This document shows, piece after piece, positions 22,676 through 64,000 of a DNA stretch of 64,000 nt. Below the pieces are notes generated by a model. It searched no databases. It was not told where the DNA came from and saw only the letters and a program-made list of their open reading frames with translations. Source of the stretch: Trogon surrucura (lineage: Eukaryota; Chordata; Aves; Trogoniformes; Trogonidae); NCBI GenBank assembly GCA_020746105.1, contig CM036634.1, forward strand, positions 124,001-188,000. Direction: 5' to 3'. Position 1 is the stretch's first letter, and every line of letters starts with the position of its first letter. Both the position numbers and the translations under genes were made by a program.

Positions 22676-22911
22676 TAATGGAACATGGGCTCTAAAAGGT
22701 CCTTGCTGGATTTGTGGACGTTTTGCATATCGGAAGCTGCCCTCAAACTGGTCAGGAATAGGCTTTGTGGGATATATTGGGCCATTGTTTTTCTTACTAT
22801 CACAAAATCAAGGAAGTAGACTTGGAGTCAGAGTGTGTGATGATTTAGCCAGAGAAAGACGGTCAATTGACAGTTCTCTGGCTGGAGGTAGTTCTCAAAA
22901 ACGGAGAAAAG
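22676..22911 (+). mobile_element. Endogenous retrovirus env remnant, unit 2
   Basis: Unit 2 copy of the short env-like fragment; equally isolated. Confidence 0.4.
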
Positions 22912-24753
22912 ACGACGGGCCCACCCCCCCCCAGCTGCTCCCCCCTGCAGCCTGGCCTAATGCCACCCTCTCAGCCCAGCGCTGGCTGCAGGAACCTTGT
23001 GCTTCCCTCCAGCTTTGGCACACAAGCTCCACTTTGGTCCCCCTTCTGTCCATCTCTACGCCTGCTGGCACCCCAGCGGGGCCCCCAAGGGCTTGACCAT
23101 GGGGGGTGGCAGAGGGGCTGGGGACAGTGACATTGACCCTCTTGACATCACCCCCTGGGTGGAGGGATCTGCCCCGGCTGGTACCAGCTTCCATGGGGTC
23201 ATCAGTGACTGGGCTGGTGACACTGCCCAGGATGGTGGTACCATCCGTTGGGTCATTGATGACCCCGGTGATGTCCCTGCCCCGGAGGGGGCTCAATGTC
23301 CACAGGACTTCCACGTCCGGGGGGGTCCCCCAGCCCCACGAGCCCCTGAAGGCAGCACCTCATGAAAAAGCAGAGCTGGGTCCCGCTGTGGCAGCGGCTG
23401 GTGGAGGCCGGCTGGTGTTCCTGCCCTGGCCGACGGTGACGCGCGGGTCAGAGCAGGCACCGCGCAGAGCCACGTGGAGACCTGGGCGGGTAACAGGGAG
23501 AGTGGCTCATGAGGGGCGAAAGGGGAGAGACAGCCCCAAGGAATCAGGCAATTCAGCCGGGCTTGCTCCCCTCCATGGCAGAACTGTCAGGGGGATGGGG
23601 GTGCTGGGGATGCATGTGGAGACCTGCCAGGAGGAGGAGACTCAAGGAGCCTCTTCTGCCCACAAAGCACCGCAGCCCCAGGAAGAAAACTGCTCCTGTC
23701 TGCAGCCTCTGAAGATCCTTTTTCCCCTCCTCTGTCCGTACTTCCCTTGCTTTACGCCCAAGGCCTGAATATGCAGCTTCTGCAGAGGCTGAACACCCTT
23801 GCACAGAGCCAGCACAGCCCACGCTGCATCGCTGCCCCGGTCGTTATCTGCCTGCAGGCGGTGGAGGGAGCGTGGGTGAGAGCCCCGGACTCAGGCGGCC
23901 ACTGGGGTACGGAGCAGCCTGCCAGCAGAGCTGGGGCACTGGGGGATCCCTCTGGTTTCAGACAAGGGACCAGCCTTGGGGTGACGGCTGCCCTCGACCC
24001 CCTGAACCCAAGCAGCAGCAGGTTGGGGCAGGCTCCAGAGGAGGGGGAGGCCTGAGCCACGGCTGGCCAGGAGCTCCTCCAGGAAACCCACGGAGCAGCA
24101 GAGCGGGCACAGACAGTTGTGGGTCTGAGCAGTCTCCTGCAAGCCTCTCCCCTTACACACCGTGTGACTACGAGCCAACCACATTGCCCCGTAGATACAA
24201 TACAGCAGCCTAAGGGACCCTTCTGGAGCCCTCCTGGCCTGGCGGTGGGGCTGCCCGGCAGTGACCTCCAGCAACGAGAGCTTTGACCAGCGACCCATCA
24301 ATGGATGAGCCCAGGCTGAGCTCTTCCTGGAGGGCAACGGGGCTGCAGGCCAGGAAGCTCCCCCTGAGCAGGGACGCTGCTCCGTGTTAACAGAGTCGGA
24401 AGACGTCCCCACTTGATTGGGCAGAAACCCTAATTGCCATGGGACGGTTCCCAGGTGCTTCCGTGGTTTCTAGCAGATCAGCCGCCCTCGTGTCCGTGCT
24501 GCTGAGTGGATCTCCATCCCCCGCCTCCCCTGCGATGGCCGGGGTGCTGTGCGCAGCGGTGCGGGCACTTTTCAAACGCACGCCAGGGGACGTGGCACGT
24601 GGTGGAGCAGGCAGAAGGACCCCGCGGGCACTCTGTCCCTCAAACCTTGGCGTGCCACCCCCAGGTTTATCTCCAGCTGCCTGCTCTTGCCCCTTTCCCC
24701 CTTCAAATCTAGTTTAAAGCTCTGTCAGTGAGCCCGGAGTTCCACCACGACTG
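22912..24753. other. Unassigned upstream region of PHF7-like copy 3
   Basis: Unit 2 equivalent of 10346-12188, with a handful of substitutions and one base lost near 24067 that changes the local open frames, which argues against coding function. Confidence 0.4.
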
Positions 24754-24818
24754 TGACATCACGGTGACATCACGCGCATGCAGCGCCGTGTCACAGACCC
24801 CCGGGACTGCATAAAAGG
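24754..24818 (+). promoter_or_regulatory. CRE-like/TATA promoter of PHF7-like copy 3
   Basis: Identical arrangement to the copy 2 promoter: TGACATCA at 24754-24761 and 24765-24772, TATA-like CATAAAAGG at 24810-24818, ATG at 24940. Conservation is uninformative because the whole unit is nearly identical. Confidence 0.6.
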
Positions 24819-24939
24819 CCACCGTGCGCCCCCCAGCTCAGTGGTGTGTTTGCCACGGGCGCTGGAGGCTCAGGAAGGTCTCTGACCGTACCGACGTCCC
24901 CACGCCCAGCGATCCGCTTTGGTGCAGTTCCGCGAGGAG

Positions 24940-27239
24940 ATGGAACTGAGGCCGCGGCGGCGCAAGATGCCGGAGGAGCAGGCAGGACCCTCCTCGCCTT
25001 GCCCGCCCAAGAAGCGCCGAGTCCCCAGGAACAGTGAGTGCCCGGAATCCTCTGCCGCTCACCTGCCCGAGGCCATTCTGGAGGGTGCCCGCTGGTGCGG
25101 GCAGAGGCCCCCGAGCCGTGGGCAGGGGCGCTGGCTTCTCCCCCACCCTGCTCCCGCCGCTCCCCCCCACCGGCCCCCTGGTGCGGCACCGGGCTGACGG
25201 TGCTGTGGTCCCTTTGCAGCGTGCAGGCTGTGCTGGCGCAGTGACTGTGACCCCATGGTGGTCGGGGAGCTGTGCCGGCAGAACGGGATCTGCGTCCACG
25301 AGAACTGCCTGGTGAGTCCCGGGGCTCGACGCCCCTGCTCCCCGACACCCCGCGCTGCCCAGCCCCGTGCCGCCGGCAGCCCCTGACACGTGGCTTCTGC
25401 TGCCTCCCGCAGTACCTTGCCAGCGGGCTGCTGCAGAGAGGGGACCCCAGCCAGGAGGGCATTTACGGCTTCCTCGTCCCCGACATCCGGCAGGAGCTGA
25501 AGCGGGTGGCAGAGCAGGTGAGGCCGGGGGCATGTGTCCCCACCGCGCTCCCCACGCTGCATGTCCAGCGCTGCCCAGGCCAGCAAGGCCCTGGGGAGCT
25601 CTGGCAGCGGGATACGAGCAAGCCCCCAGGTCCTCCTGGCTCCAAAAAGGCCCATTTCTGTGGGAATGGGGCACTTGCGGAGGAGGAGAGCGGGCTGTTA
25701 TCAGCGGCCCGGTGTCACCAAACGTGGCGGGGCTGTGCTGGGCGAGGGCGAAGCGGGCTCCCCGGGAGCGTGCGGCGCTGACGCCGTGCCCCTCTTTGCC
25801 ATCGTCCCCAGAGGTGCTGCTTCTGCAAGCTGCCGGGCGCTTCCATCAGCTGTCGAGGCCAGCACAGCCGCCGCCCGAAGCTGTGGACGCGCCGGGGCCG
25901 GCGCTGTAACCGCACCTTCCACCTCCCCTGCGGCGCTGAGAAGGGCTGCATCTGCCAGTTCTTCGGGGAGTTCAGGTGAGCGCAGCCGTCCCGCGGGGCC
26001 GGGACTGGGGCCGGGGCGGAGGAGGGCTGGGGCTGAGCTGTCACCTCCATCCCACAGGTCCTTCTGCCAGCAGCACCGGCCACAGCAGCGGCGGGTGCAG
26101 ATGCAGGCGGTGCAGCAGGGCCAGACGCCCTGCCTCATCTGCATGGAGCCGATGGTGGCGCGGCCCTGCTATGACACCCTCGTGTGTCCCGTCTGCGGAG
26201 CCGGGTCCCACCGCCGCTGCATCCAGGTAAGCGGCATCGCCCCGGGTGGGCCCTGGCGTGACCGTCGGCCCTGTTGCCCCCCTGTCACCCAGCTCCGGGG
26301 CTGCCAACGGGACCCCCCGGCGCTGACGCTGACACCGTCTCTGCCCCAGGCGCAGGCGCTGCACTCTGGCCTCCAGCGGTTCTGCTGCCCGCACTGCCGG
26401 GACGTGGACACCTTCAGGCCCGAAATGCTCCGCCAGGGCATCAGGATCCCCGACAGGTCAGTGCCCTCTCTGCCCGGTCCTTCCCTCTGTGCCGGCTGCT
26501 CCGGCCACTCCCCTCGTGTGTCCCCGGGGGCCGGCGGGCTGTCCCCTGCGCCCCCGGGGCTGAGCGCTGCTCCGCTCCGCTCCGCTCCGGCAGGGAGGCG
26601 TCCTGGGAGGAGGACTGGGTCTTTGAGGAACCCGCCGAGTGGCACAGCCCCTGTGACGCCCACTGGTGCCTGTGCCCGCTGGGACGAGAGCACGTGGAGG
26701 TGTCCGGGTGAGTGCGGGGGCCCCGTCCCACAGGCCCAGCGAGGAGACGCCGCCGTGGTCTCCTCCTTGGGGCGAGGCTGGAGGGTCCCTGGAGACCGAG
26801 CTGCGCGAGGCGCGGGCTGAGTGCCGGCAGCCCAGCCCCAGCTGAGCAGGGTGGCGTGGGCTCAGCACAGCGGCAGGGCTGGCAGCCCACGGCTCGGGGG
26901 CCTTTGGTGGCAGCGGCTCTGTTGCTCCCTCAGGCCCTGGGGCCTTGTGATGTGCCGCTCCTGTGCCTCCCACGGGATCCACCAGTTCTGCGCCGCCCGC
27001 GGGGAAGATGTCGGCTTCTGGGAGTGCGAGGACTGCGGCGGCAGCGACACCGGTGAGGGGAGGGTTGCAGCCAGCAGGGACAGGCTCCCCAGCGGCCACG
27101 TGGCCAGCACAGCCCCCTGGGCCGTGGGGACAGGCGCGGGGCTGTGAGCTGGGGCGGGAGGGAGGGAGCGTGCTGTGAGCTGGCTGTGCTCAGCATCTCC
27201 CTGTCCCTTGCCTCTCGCCCAGGCGCAGCCCACGGGTAG
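24940..27239 (+). CDS. PHF7-like PHD/RING-type protein, copy 3 (intact)
   Basis: Same structure as copy 2: exons 24940-25033, 25220-25311, 25413-25517, 25812-25975, 26058-26226, 26350-26456, 26594-26707, 26934-27052, 27223-27239, giving 326 aa with all splice sites GT-AG. All zinc-ligand cysteines seen in copy 2 are kept. Private changes are Arg for Gln near the end of exon 1, Gln in the RVQMQ stretch of exon 5, Ile in RQGIRIPDR, Gly in PWGLVMC and His in CASHG. It is the last gene of the array and keeps its own promoter and poly(A) signal, so it is expected to be functional if copy 2 is. Function by homology: histone-tail reading and possibly ubiquitin ligation in the nucleus. Confidence 0.88.
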
Positions 27240-27710
27240 AGGAGGCCGGCGCCCTCGCACCCAGGACACCCCGGCAGCTGAGTGCCCGCCCAGCCCCACC
27301 CCGCCGACCTTCCCGTTGGCCCCGCAGGGGCTGCCGGGCCCTTTCCCAAAGGAGAGCCGGCACGGGCACTGTCGCCCCGTGGGGACGTGCTGGCTGGCCC
27401 TGGAGCCGAGCCCGAGGTGGGGAGGGGACGCGCCTCAGGAGCTGCTGAGGGGAAGAGCAGGGGAGCCGGGGTGCCAGGAGGGCTCCAGGACGACTCATGT
27501 GGAGAAGAGAGTGCGAAGCTTGTCTCCCGTGAGAGGGACCCCACAGTGGCCCTGGGGAAGCGCCAAGGGTCCTCCCCTGGAGCGAAGACGCAGCGCCGGA
27601 ACCAACGTCAGCTGAAGCGACCTCAAGCCCCGTTCCCCGTCCCCCTGCGCCGCTCGGGGGGAGGAGGTGGAGAAACCGGGGCTGATGTTGAGCCCGGGAA
27701 GAAGGGACTG

Positions 27711-27911
27711 ATTTGTTCCTTTAATAAATCGGACTCATTGCCCCAAAATCGAGTCTGTTTTTGCCCGGGGTGGTAAAGGCAAGTGATCTCCCTGTCCTCG
27801 TCTCGCACCTTGAGCCCTTTGATATATTTTCTCCCTCTGTCTAGCGGAGAAGGGGGGGTGAGAGAGCGGCTGTGTGGGTACCCGGCTGCTGGCCAGGGTC
27901 AGAGCACGACA
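27711..27911 (+). mobile_element. LTR-tail-like segment, unit 3
   Basis: Unit 3 copy of the LTR-tail-like segment, covering the poly(A) signal of PHF7-like copy 3. Confidence 0.45.
27723..27728 (+). terminator. Poly(A) signal AATAAA, PHF7-like copy 3
   Basis: Equivalent of the copy 1 and 2 signals, 484 nt past the stop at 27237-27239. Confidence 0.6.
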
Positions 27912-28760
27912 CCTTTGCATGAAGTCTGTACAGAGAAAGGAGAGAAAGCGGTTTATAAACATTGCAGAGTTGAGCCTGGACATTCTGCTGCTGCTGCCCA
28001 GAGCCCCACGTTACGTCAAAAGGGAGGGCAACTCAGTTTAGCAGAAACTAAACCCCCAGTTTAGGACAAGCGTCCCAGCTTGCCCTCAGATATCAGAGGG
28101 CTGCAGGCAGCTGGGCTTAGGTTCCCAGTGATGCCCAGTTCAGGGTTAATATTCCAGGCTACTGGTGCAACGCACCCACGTGCCTTCGATCTGGCAGCGC
28201 CCCTGGACACCCACGGCCAGCCTTCACGAGAGCTGCGGCATTCCCTCCCGAGCTCACACGGCCACACGCAGCGTGCCGGTGCCAGCAGGGGCTCACACGG
28301 CCCGATGGGAATGAAACAATCCTCAGGGTAGTGACAGATACACAAATTCGTTTTGATTGCCAGCGCCAGAGACTGACTGCAGAGCACGTGCAAAAGTTGC
28401 AGATGGAATTGATTACGAGCAGCTCTGTAAAGATTTCCCGAGTATCCCGGGGCAGCACTTGGTGAGAGCGAGTGTTCGGACCTTGCCCAAAGGCGTCCGA
28501 AGGGGGGCAAGAGAGGCTCAGCCCCTCGACTGATCCCAGGGCTCAGAGGTGGCTGGTGGTGACGCCTTCCCTGACTGTGCTGGTATCTTCCCTGAAGTTT
28601 CCCCTCTCTTGGGCCGTTTTTGTATCATTTGTTGCCTTTCAGGTGGGGCTGGAGTGACTCTAGTCATGCACATCTTGATTGTGATTGGTGCGAATTTTCC
28701 TCACTTGGCGTTGGAAGGTATAGACCAGAAAAACTCAGTGCGCGAGCTCAGTGAGGGGTG

Positions 28761-30155
28761 GTGTCAACAAACAAGGGAAGCTTGAAGCCACGATGCAGCA
28801 GGAAAACGATGACATGGTGGCAATTACAGAAAGGTGGTGGGATGCCTCACACGACTGGAGCGCCACAAGCGATGGCTACAAGCTCTTCAGGAGGGACAGA
28901 CAGGGAGGGAGAAGCAGTGGAGCGGCCCTGTATGTTTGGGAGGGCTATGGAAGCTCAGAAGTCAAGTCCGGCCATGATGGGATCGAGCGTGTTTGGATTA
29001 GGTTCAGGGCCAAGAGAGCTGATGTTGCTGGGGGGTTTCTGCTATAGACCTCCCAACCGGAGCAGTGGGGTGGACGAAGCTTTCGACAGGCAATTGGGAG
29101 GGATCTCGCGGTCACTTGCCGTTGCGCTTTTGGGAGACTTTAGCCTCCCAGGTCTCTGCTGGGAATACAGCTGAGCAGAGGGGGAACAATCCAGGAGGCT
29201 CCTGGAGCGTGTGGAGGAAAACGTCCTCACACAGCTGGTACGGGAACGGCCCAGGGAAGGCGCCTGCTGGACCTCCTGTTTGTGAACAGAGAAGGTCGAG
29301 TGGAGGATGTGGCTGCTGGAGGCCGTGTGGGGAGCGGCAACCCTGAAATGATCAGGTTCTCTCTTCTTAGAAACGTGAGGAGGGGAGACAGCAAAACTGT
29401 CACCGGGCACTTCGGAAGGGCAGACTTGGATTTGTTTGGGAGCCTGTTTGATAGACTAGCTTGGGAGTCAGGTTTGAAGGGTGTGGGAGTCCAGGAAGGC
29501 TGGACACTTCTTCAGGAGGAAATCTCAAAGGCACGGGACCAGGCCATCCCCACGTGCCCGAAGACAAGCCGGTGGCAGACAAGACCGGCCTGGCTAAATA
29601 GGGCCATTTGGCTGAAAGTCAAGGAGAAAAGGAGAGCTTGTGGCCTCTGGAAGAAGGGGCAGGCCACTCACCATGAGTACAAGGATAACGTTCGCTCACG
29701 CAGGGAGAGACTTAGGAGCTCCGAAGCCCAGCTAGAACTCCATCTGGCTTTCAAAGGAAAGGGCAGCAAGAAAAGCTTCTGTAAATGTACTAATAAGAAA
29801 GACCAAGGAGAGCCTCCAACCCCTGCTAGACCCAGGAGGAGATACAGTGGCAAAGGACGAGGATGTGGCTGAGGTGCTCAGTGCCTCCATGCCTCAGTCT
29901 TTACCATCAGAAACACCTGTACTGAGGGAAGTCAGCCCCCCGAGCCAAGAGACGAGGGCCAGGAGCAAAACGTCCCCGCCACGATCCAGGAGGAGACGGT
30001 CAGGGACCTGCTGCTCCACATCGATGTCCACAGATCGACGGGGCCAGCCGGGACTCGCCCCAGAGCAGTGAGAGAGCTGGCAGGGCTGCTCCCCAAGGCA
30101 CTGGACTAGATGATCTCTGGAGGTCCCTTCCACCCCCTGACATTCTGTGAGTCCG
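28761..30155 (+). mobile_element. CR1 LINE, internally deleted, unit 3
   Basis: Unit 3 copy of the deleted CR1, with the same structure. Confidence 0.88.
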
Positions 30156-30158
30156 TGA

Positions 30159-30418
30159 ATGCTGAGGCGACTGGAGGGTAAGTCCTGTGAAGAGAGGCTG
30201 AGGGAGCTGGGGCTGTTCCGCCTGGAGAAGAGGAGGCTGAGGGGAGACCCCCTCACCCTCTACAACCAGCTGGCAGGCAGCTGTGGGGAGACGGGGGTTG
30301 GCCTCTCCTCCCTAGTGAAGAGCGACGGGACAAGCGGGAGCGGGTTCAAGCGGCGCCAGGGGAGGTTCGGGTGGGATGTCGGGACAAAGTGCTTCCCCGA
30401 AAGGCAAGGCCTGCGCGG
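30159..30418 (+). mobile_element. CR1 3' fragment, unit 3
   Basis: Unit 3 copy of the fragment at 5003-5262. Confidence 0.75.
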
Positions 30419-30860
30419 GCAGCGGTAAGAGCGGCTGTTCTCGGGGCCGCTGGGCGCCTGAGGCGAGAGGGGCCGTTGCCGGGGCCGGGTGAGCTGAGGC
30501 AGCGCGCGGGAGCCGGCGCTGAGCGGGAACCGCGCGAGGCGGGCGCCAGGGACGTCGGCGGGGAGGAAACCGGACGGCGCGAGACTCGGAAGCGGCCGGA
30601 GCCGTCCGGCCCCTCCGGGAGAGCGGCGCGAGCGAAGGGGAGGGCAGGGGCGGAGCTGCCGGGCTCCCGGGGGTGCTTGCGGGGGCGCGGGGGCCGCGGG
30701 CCCCGGGCAAAAGCCGCCCCGAGGAGGAGTGCGGGGACCCAGACAGTGCTCCGGCACAAGGACGCAGCTGCGCAGGCTGCCGGCTGCGGGGAGGGCCTGG
30801 GCCTGGGCCTCCCCGAGGCTGCAGCTGAGGGGGCCGTGTGAGGGGCGGTGTCGCGTGACA
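30419..30860. other. CpG-rich block, unit 3
   Basis: Same block in the truncated unit; it ends 100 bp before the array boundary. Confidence 0.5.
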
Positions 30861-30962
30861 GGTCTGTGGCTGTGAGAGGCACGAACCCCAGCCGAGCACC
30901 TGCTTGTTTCAGAGCCCCGCTAAGGACTTGCCCTGAGTTTTCAGAGCCCCACTAAGGACTTG

Positions 30963-31178
30963 CCCAGGTGCAAAACTCTACACTTGCCCTTGTTGAACTT
31001 CATTAAATTTCTCCCGCCCAGCCCTCCAGCCTGTCCAGGTCTCTCTGAATGGCAGCACAGGCTGCTGGGGTGTCAGCCCCTCCTTCCTGTTTTGTGTCCT
31101 CAGCAAACTTGCTGACAGTGCTCTCTAATCCCTCATCCAGGTCACTGACGAATATATTGAAAAGCACCAGCCCCAGCA
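30963..31178 (-). mobile_element. Inverted CR1 fragment at array boundary
   Basis: Reverse complement of the CR1 RT end and following region ([11 protein letters not shown]...[11 protein letters not shown]...WAGEI). About 150 bp nearest the junction is almost identical to the array's own CR1, including the FAED substitution and the frame-breaking GAGAAATTTAATG; further in, identity falls. Confidence 0.9.
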
Positions 31179-32096
31179 CTGAAATGGATTTAAGCTTGCA
31201 AGCAGCAGCATCTCTGAACTCTATTTTAATTAAATCTGCTTCTTTAGAATTTCCACTGGAAAGGACAAAGATTTCTTTCATCTGAACATAAAACAGCTTC
31301 TGCAGGAGGGTCCCTTCTGTGTGAAGCACCAGTGTGCCACCACCGACATCAAAACCTCCAACACACGTAAGGAAATCAAGACTGGTGGAGCTTGCTCCTG
31401 CGTTCAAGAAATGCTGCCCCTCTGTCCAGGAAGGTGTACGGGCGTGGGGGCATGGATGCTCCTTACCTTCATTTGTACGAAGCTGCCTGGGCCCAGATCC
31501 CAAATGAAAACAGTCCGTCTCTCTGGGTGCTGTTCGAAGGACCTGGAATTCAGGCAGCAAGCACAAGTCTTCCCTCTCTCCTGCAGCAGGTGGAACTCGG
31601 GAGTTTTCCAGGGCTGTAAACTGTTAGCGCACAAGATTTTTCTGTGCAACAAGTGTTTAATTTGGGAATTATTTTTTTGCAAAACATCTGTTACATATTC
31701 AGCTGTCAGAAGAACCCCAGTGGGCCGTTTCATCTGACATCCCTGAAGCTGGGCACCTCTTGGTCACGCATTTCTTCAAACCACGAGGCTGTAGGGGAGT
31801 TCAGTTTGTGAGCACCGAGTTCACAGACATCTTGTGCTAGCAGGTCCGAGAGGCCAGCTAGGCAGCCAACTCCGAGTGAGCCACCCTGGCCACAAGCAGC
31901 CTGCTGGGAGCTGCAGTGCAGCCTCCAAGCGGGAGGACAAGGGCAAGGCATCGTCCTTGCTGCTCACCCAGGGCCAGATGCGACTCAGCAATGCAGCGCT
32001 CCAAAGCCTCCAAATGCCAGCACTCGGATTACCTGGGAGAGGAAGTTGATCAACGCAACAGAAACCTGAGAGAGTGACAACAGAACAGAGGGTCGC
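31179..32096. other. Unassigned region between array and MORC2 3' end
   Basis: About 0.9 kb without a recognisable gene or repeat. It may hold part of the MORC2 3' UTR if a poly(A) site further downstream is used. Confidence 0.4.
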
Positions 32097-32102
32097 TTTA
32101 TT
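32097..32102 (-). terminator. Candidate MORC2 poly(A) signal
   Basis: AATAAA on the minus strand, about 810 nt after the MORC2 stop codon. It is the first canonical hexamer I found downstream. Confidence 0.4.
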
Positions 32103-32909
32103 TTCAGTTGGCCGAGCAGTTCTTCTGCCACTGCCGTTACGTCTCGAAGAAACAGCAGCAGAAGTGTGCAATAAGGTGACTGCTAGAAAAGAATCTGAGC
32201 TCTGGCTTTCTCTGCTGATCACCAGCCACTGCGAGCAGCCTAGGGGGCCGTCCTCTTCTAATGGGTTCCTCAGCCTCTGGACTGTTTGCACGGTGACATC
32301 TTCACAGGCTTACGGAGCCCTCATGTTCACGAATCTCACCAATCCCCTACCCCCAGCCCCCCTGGAACCACCAAGATTTCATCCCCTCTGCTCACGCGCA
32401 CACAGGGACTGTGTTTTATCTCCTCTGTGTAGTGCAAATTTCTGACTTGGCTTTCTCTAGCCCAAGTTCAGTATCTCCAAAGTCTAAGTCCTGACCTCCT
32501 CCTCCATAATTCAAGGCTTATTTTTAAGTCATTGTTCTTACTTGAGACACTCTGCTAGGGAGGATGTTCTGGTCTTCCAGGTTTAGCGTAGGAATATACC
32601 CCAGACGCAGACAGGGTACTCACACTTTCACCTCACTAAAAACACGCCGCAACCCTCCCATCATACTAGGCACAGTTCCTATTTCTTTTAAAAATAAATA
32701 TTTATAAACAAAAGGAAGAGATTCAGACAGCTACAACGTTAAAAATTTTCCTGCCAACAGCAAAAATGTCTCTTTCATGTCACAAGAACAAACTGTACGC
32801 CAACACAAGGCAGCACTGTCTAAAGCCCCTCTCTCCAACGCCACGGTCCCGCATCTCCCATCGCAGCAGCAGCTCCTCTGCGCTTCGCTGGGACTTGCAG
32901 CGCGGCTGC

Positions 32910-63873
<30,964 letters not shown>

Positions 63874-64000
63874 CTGAAACACAGAGGAAAAATGATGATG
63901 TCAACCATCTGGTAGAGAGAGCATTTCACAAAGCACTGCCGAGGAGACAGACTTCCAGAGAGCCTCTGCTGGACTGAGATGTACAAGGCTACAAACGTAA

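Larger units (their letters stand above)
12559..25148 (+). repeat. Tandem array unit 2 (complete)
   Basis: Second head-to-tail copy, the only one present from promoter to the next promoter. All landmarks of unit 1 recur at an offset of 12559 falling to 12565. It contains a full PHF7-like gene (promoter near 12189-12253, in the DNA that ends unit 1 as phased here), both CR1 elements, the CpG-rich block and the env remnant. Confidence 0.97.
25149..30965 (+). repeat. Tandem array unit 3 (truncated)
   Basis: Third copy, offset 12589 from unit 2. Identity holds until 30965 and then stops abruptly within the second copy of a 31-bp duplication. The near full-length CR1, the env remnant and the next promoter are missing, so this is the right-hand end of the array. 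A 24-bp longer intron 1 distinguishes it from unit 2. Confidence 0.96.

Overview
This looks like an eukaryotic, almost certainly avian, nuclear genome window. The evidence is: many CR1 LINE fragments (several ending in the CR1-type 3' tail), retroviral solo LTRs with TG...CA ends, split genes with GT-AG introns, vertebrate poly(A) signals, and a clear orthologue of vertebrate MORC2. No prokaryotic gene organisation, CRISPR array, tRNA or rRNA was seen.

Left part (1-30965) is a head-to-tail tandem array with a unit of about 12.57 kb. There are two full-length units (1-12558 and 12559-25148, the first entered inside intron 1 of its gene) and a third cut off at 30965. Each unit carries one nine-exon gene on the + strand encoding a PHF7/G2E3-like zinc-finger protein (extended PHD, RING-like and PHD-like modules, 326 aa). 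Its promoter has two TGACATCA (CRE-like) boxes and a TATA-like box, and its poly(A) signal lies in what looks like the tail of an LTR. The rest of the unit is mostly transposon debris: an internally deleted CR1, a CR1 3' fragment, a CpG-rich block, a possible LTR, a near full-length but dead CR1 with an open ORF1 (esterase-like), and a retroviral env remnant. Copies 2 and 3 are open; copy 1 has a broken splice donor (GT to AT) and a one-base insertion in the same intron.

Junction (30963-31178): the array stops inside a short duplicated motif and runs straight into an inverted CR1 fragment, with about 3 nt of microhomology.

Right part (32910-63873, - strand) is the 3' two-thirds of MORC2: 16 coding exons from coiled coil 1 of the ATPase module to the acidic C-terminus, all with intact splice sites and frame. 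The 5' exons lie beyond 64000. Its introns hold two related solo LTRs, about ten CR1 pieces, and one young 5'-truncated CR1 (59622-61775) with an open ORF of 715 codons. One 10-kb intron (44484-54443) contains a GC-rich island with a coding-capable 36-bp minisatellite (10.7 copies, 12-residue acidic/proline repeat), a CRE-like box sharing 14 nt with the PHF7-like promoters and a downstream poly(A) signal: a possible nested gene.

Functionally, the window joins a constitutive chromatin silencer (MORC2, a HUSH-associated repressor of young LINEs in mammals) to a recently amplified family of histone-reader/ubiquitin-ligase-like genes (PHF7 is testis-specific in mammals). A functional link between them is speculation; physical linkage is what the sequence shows.
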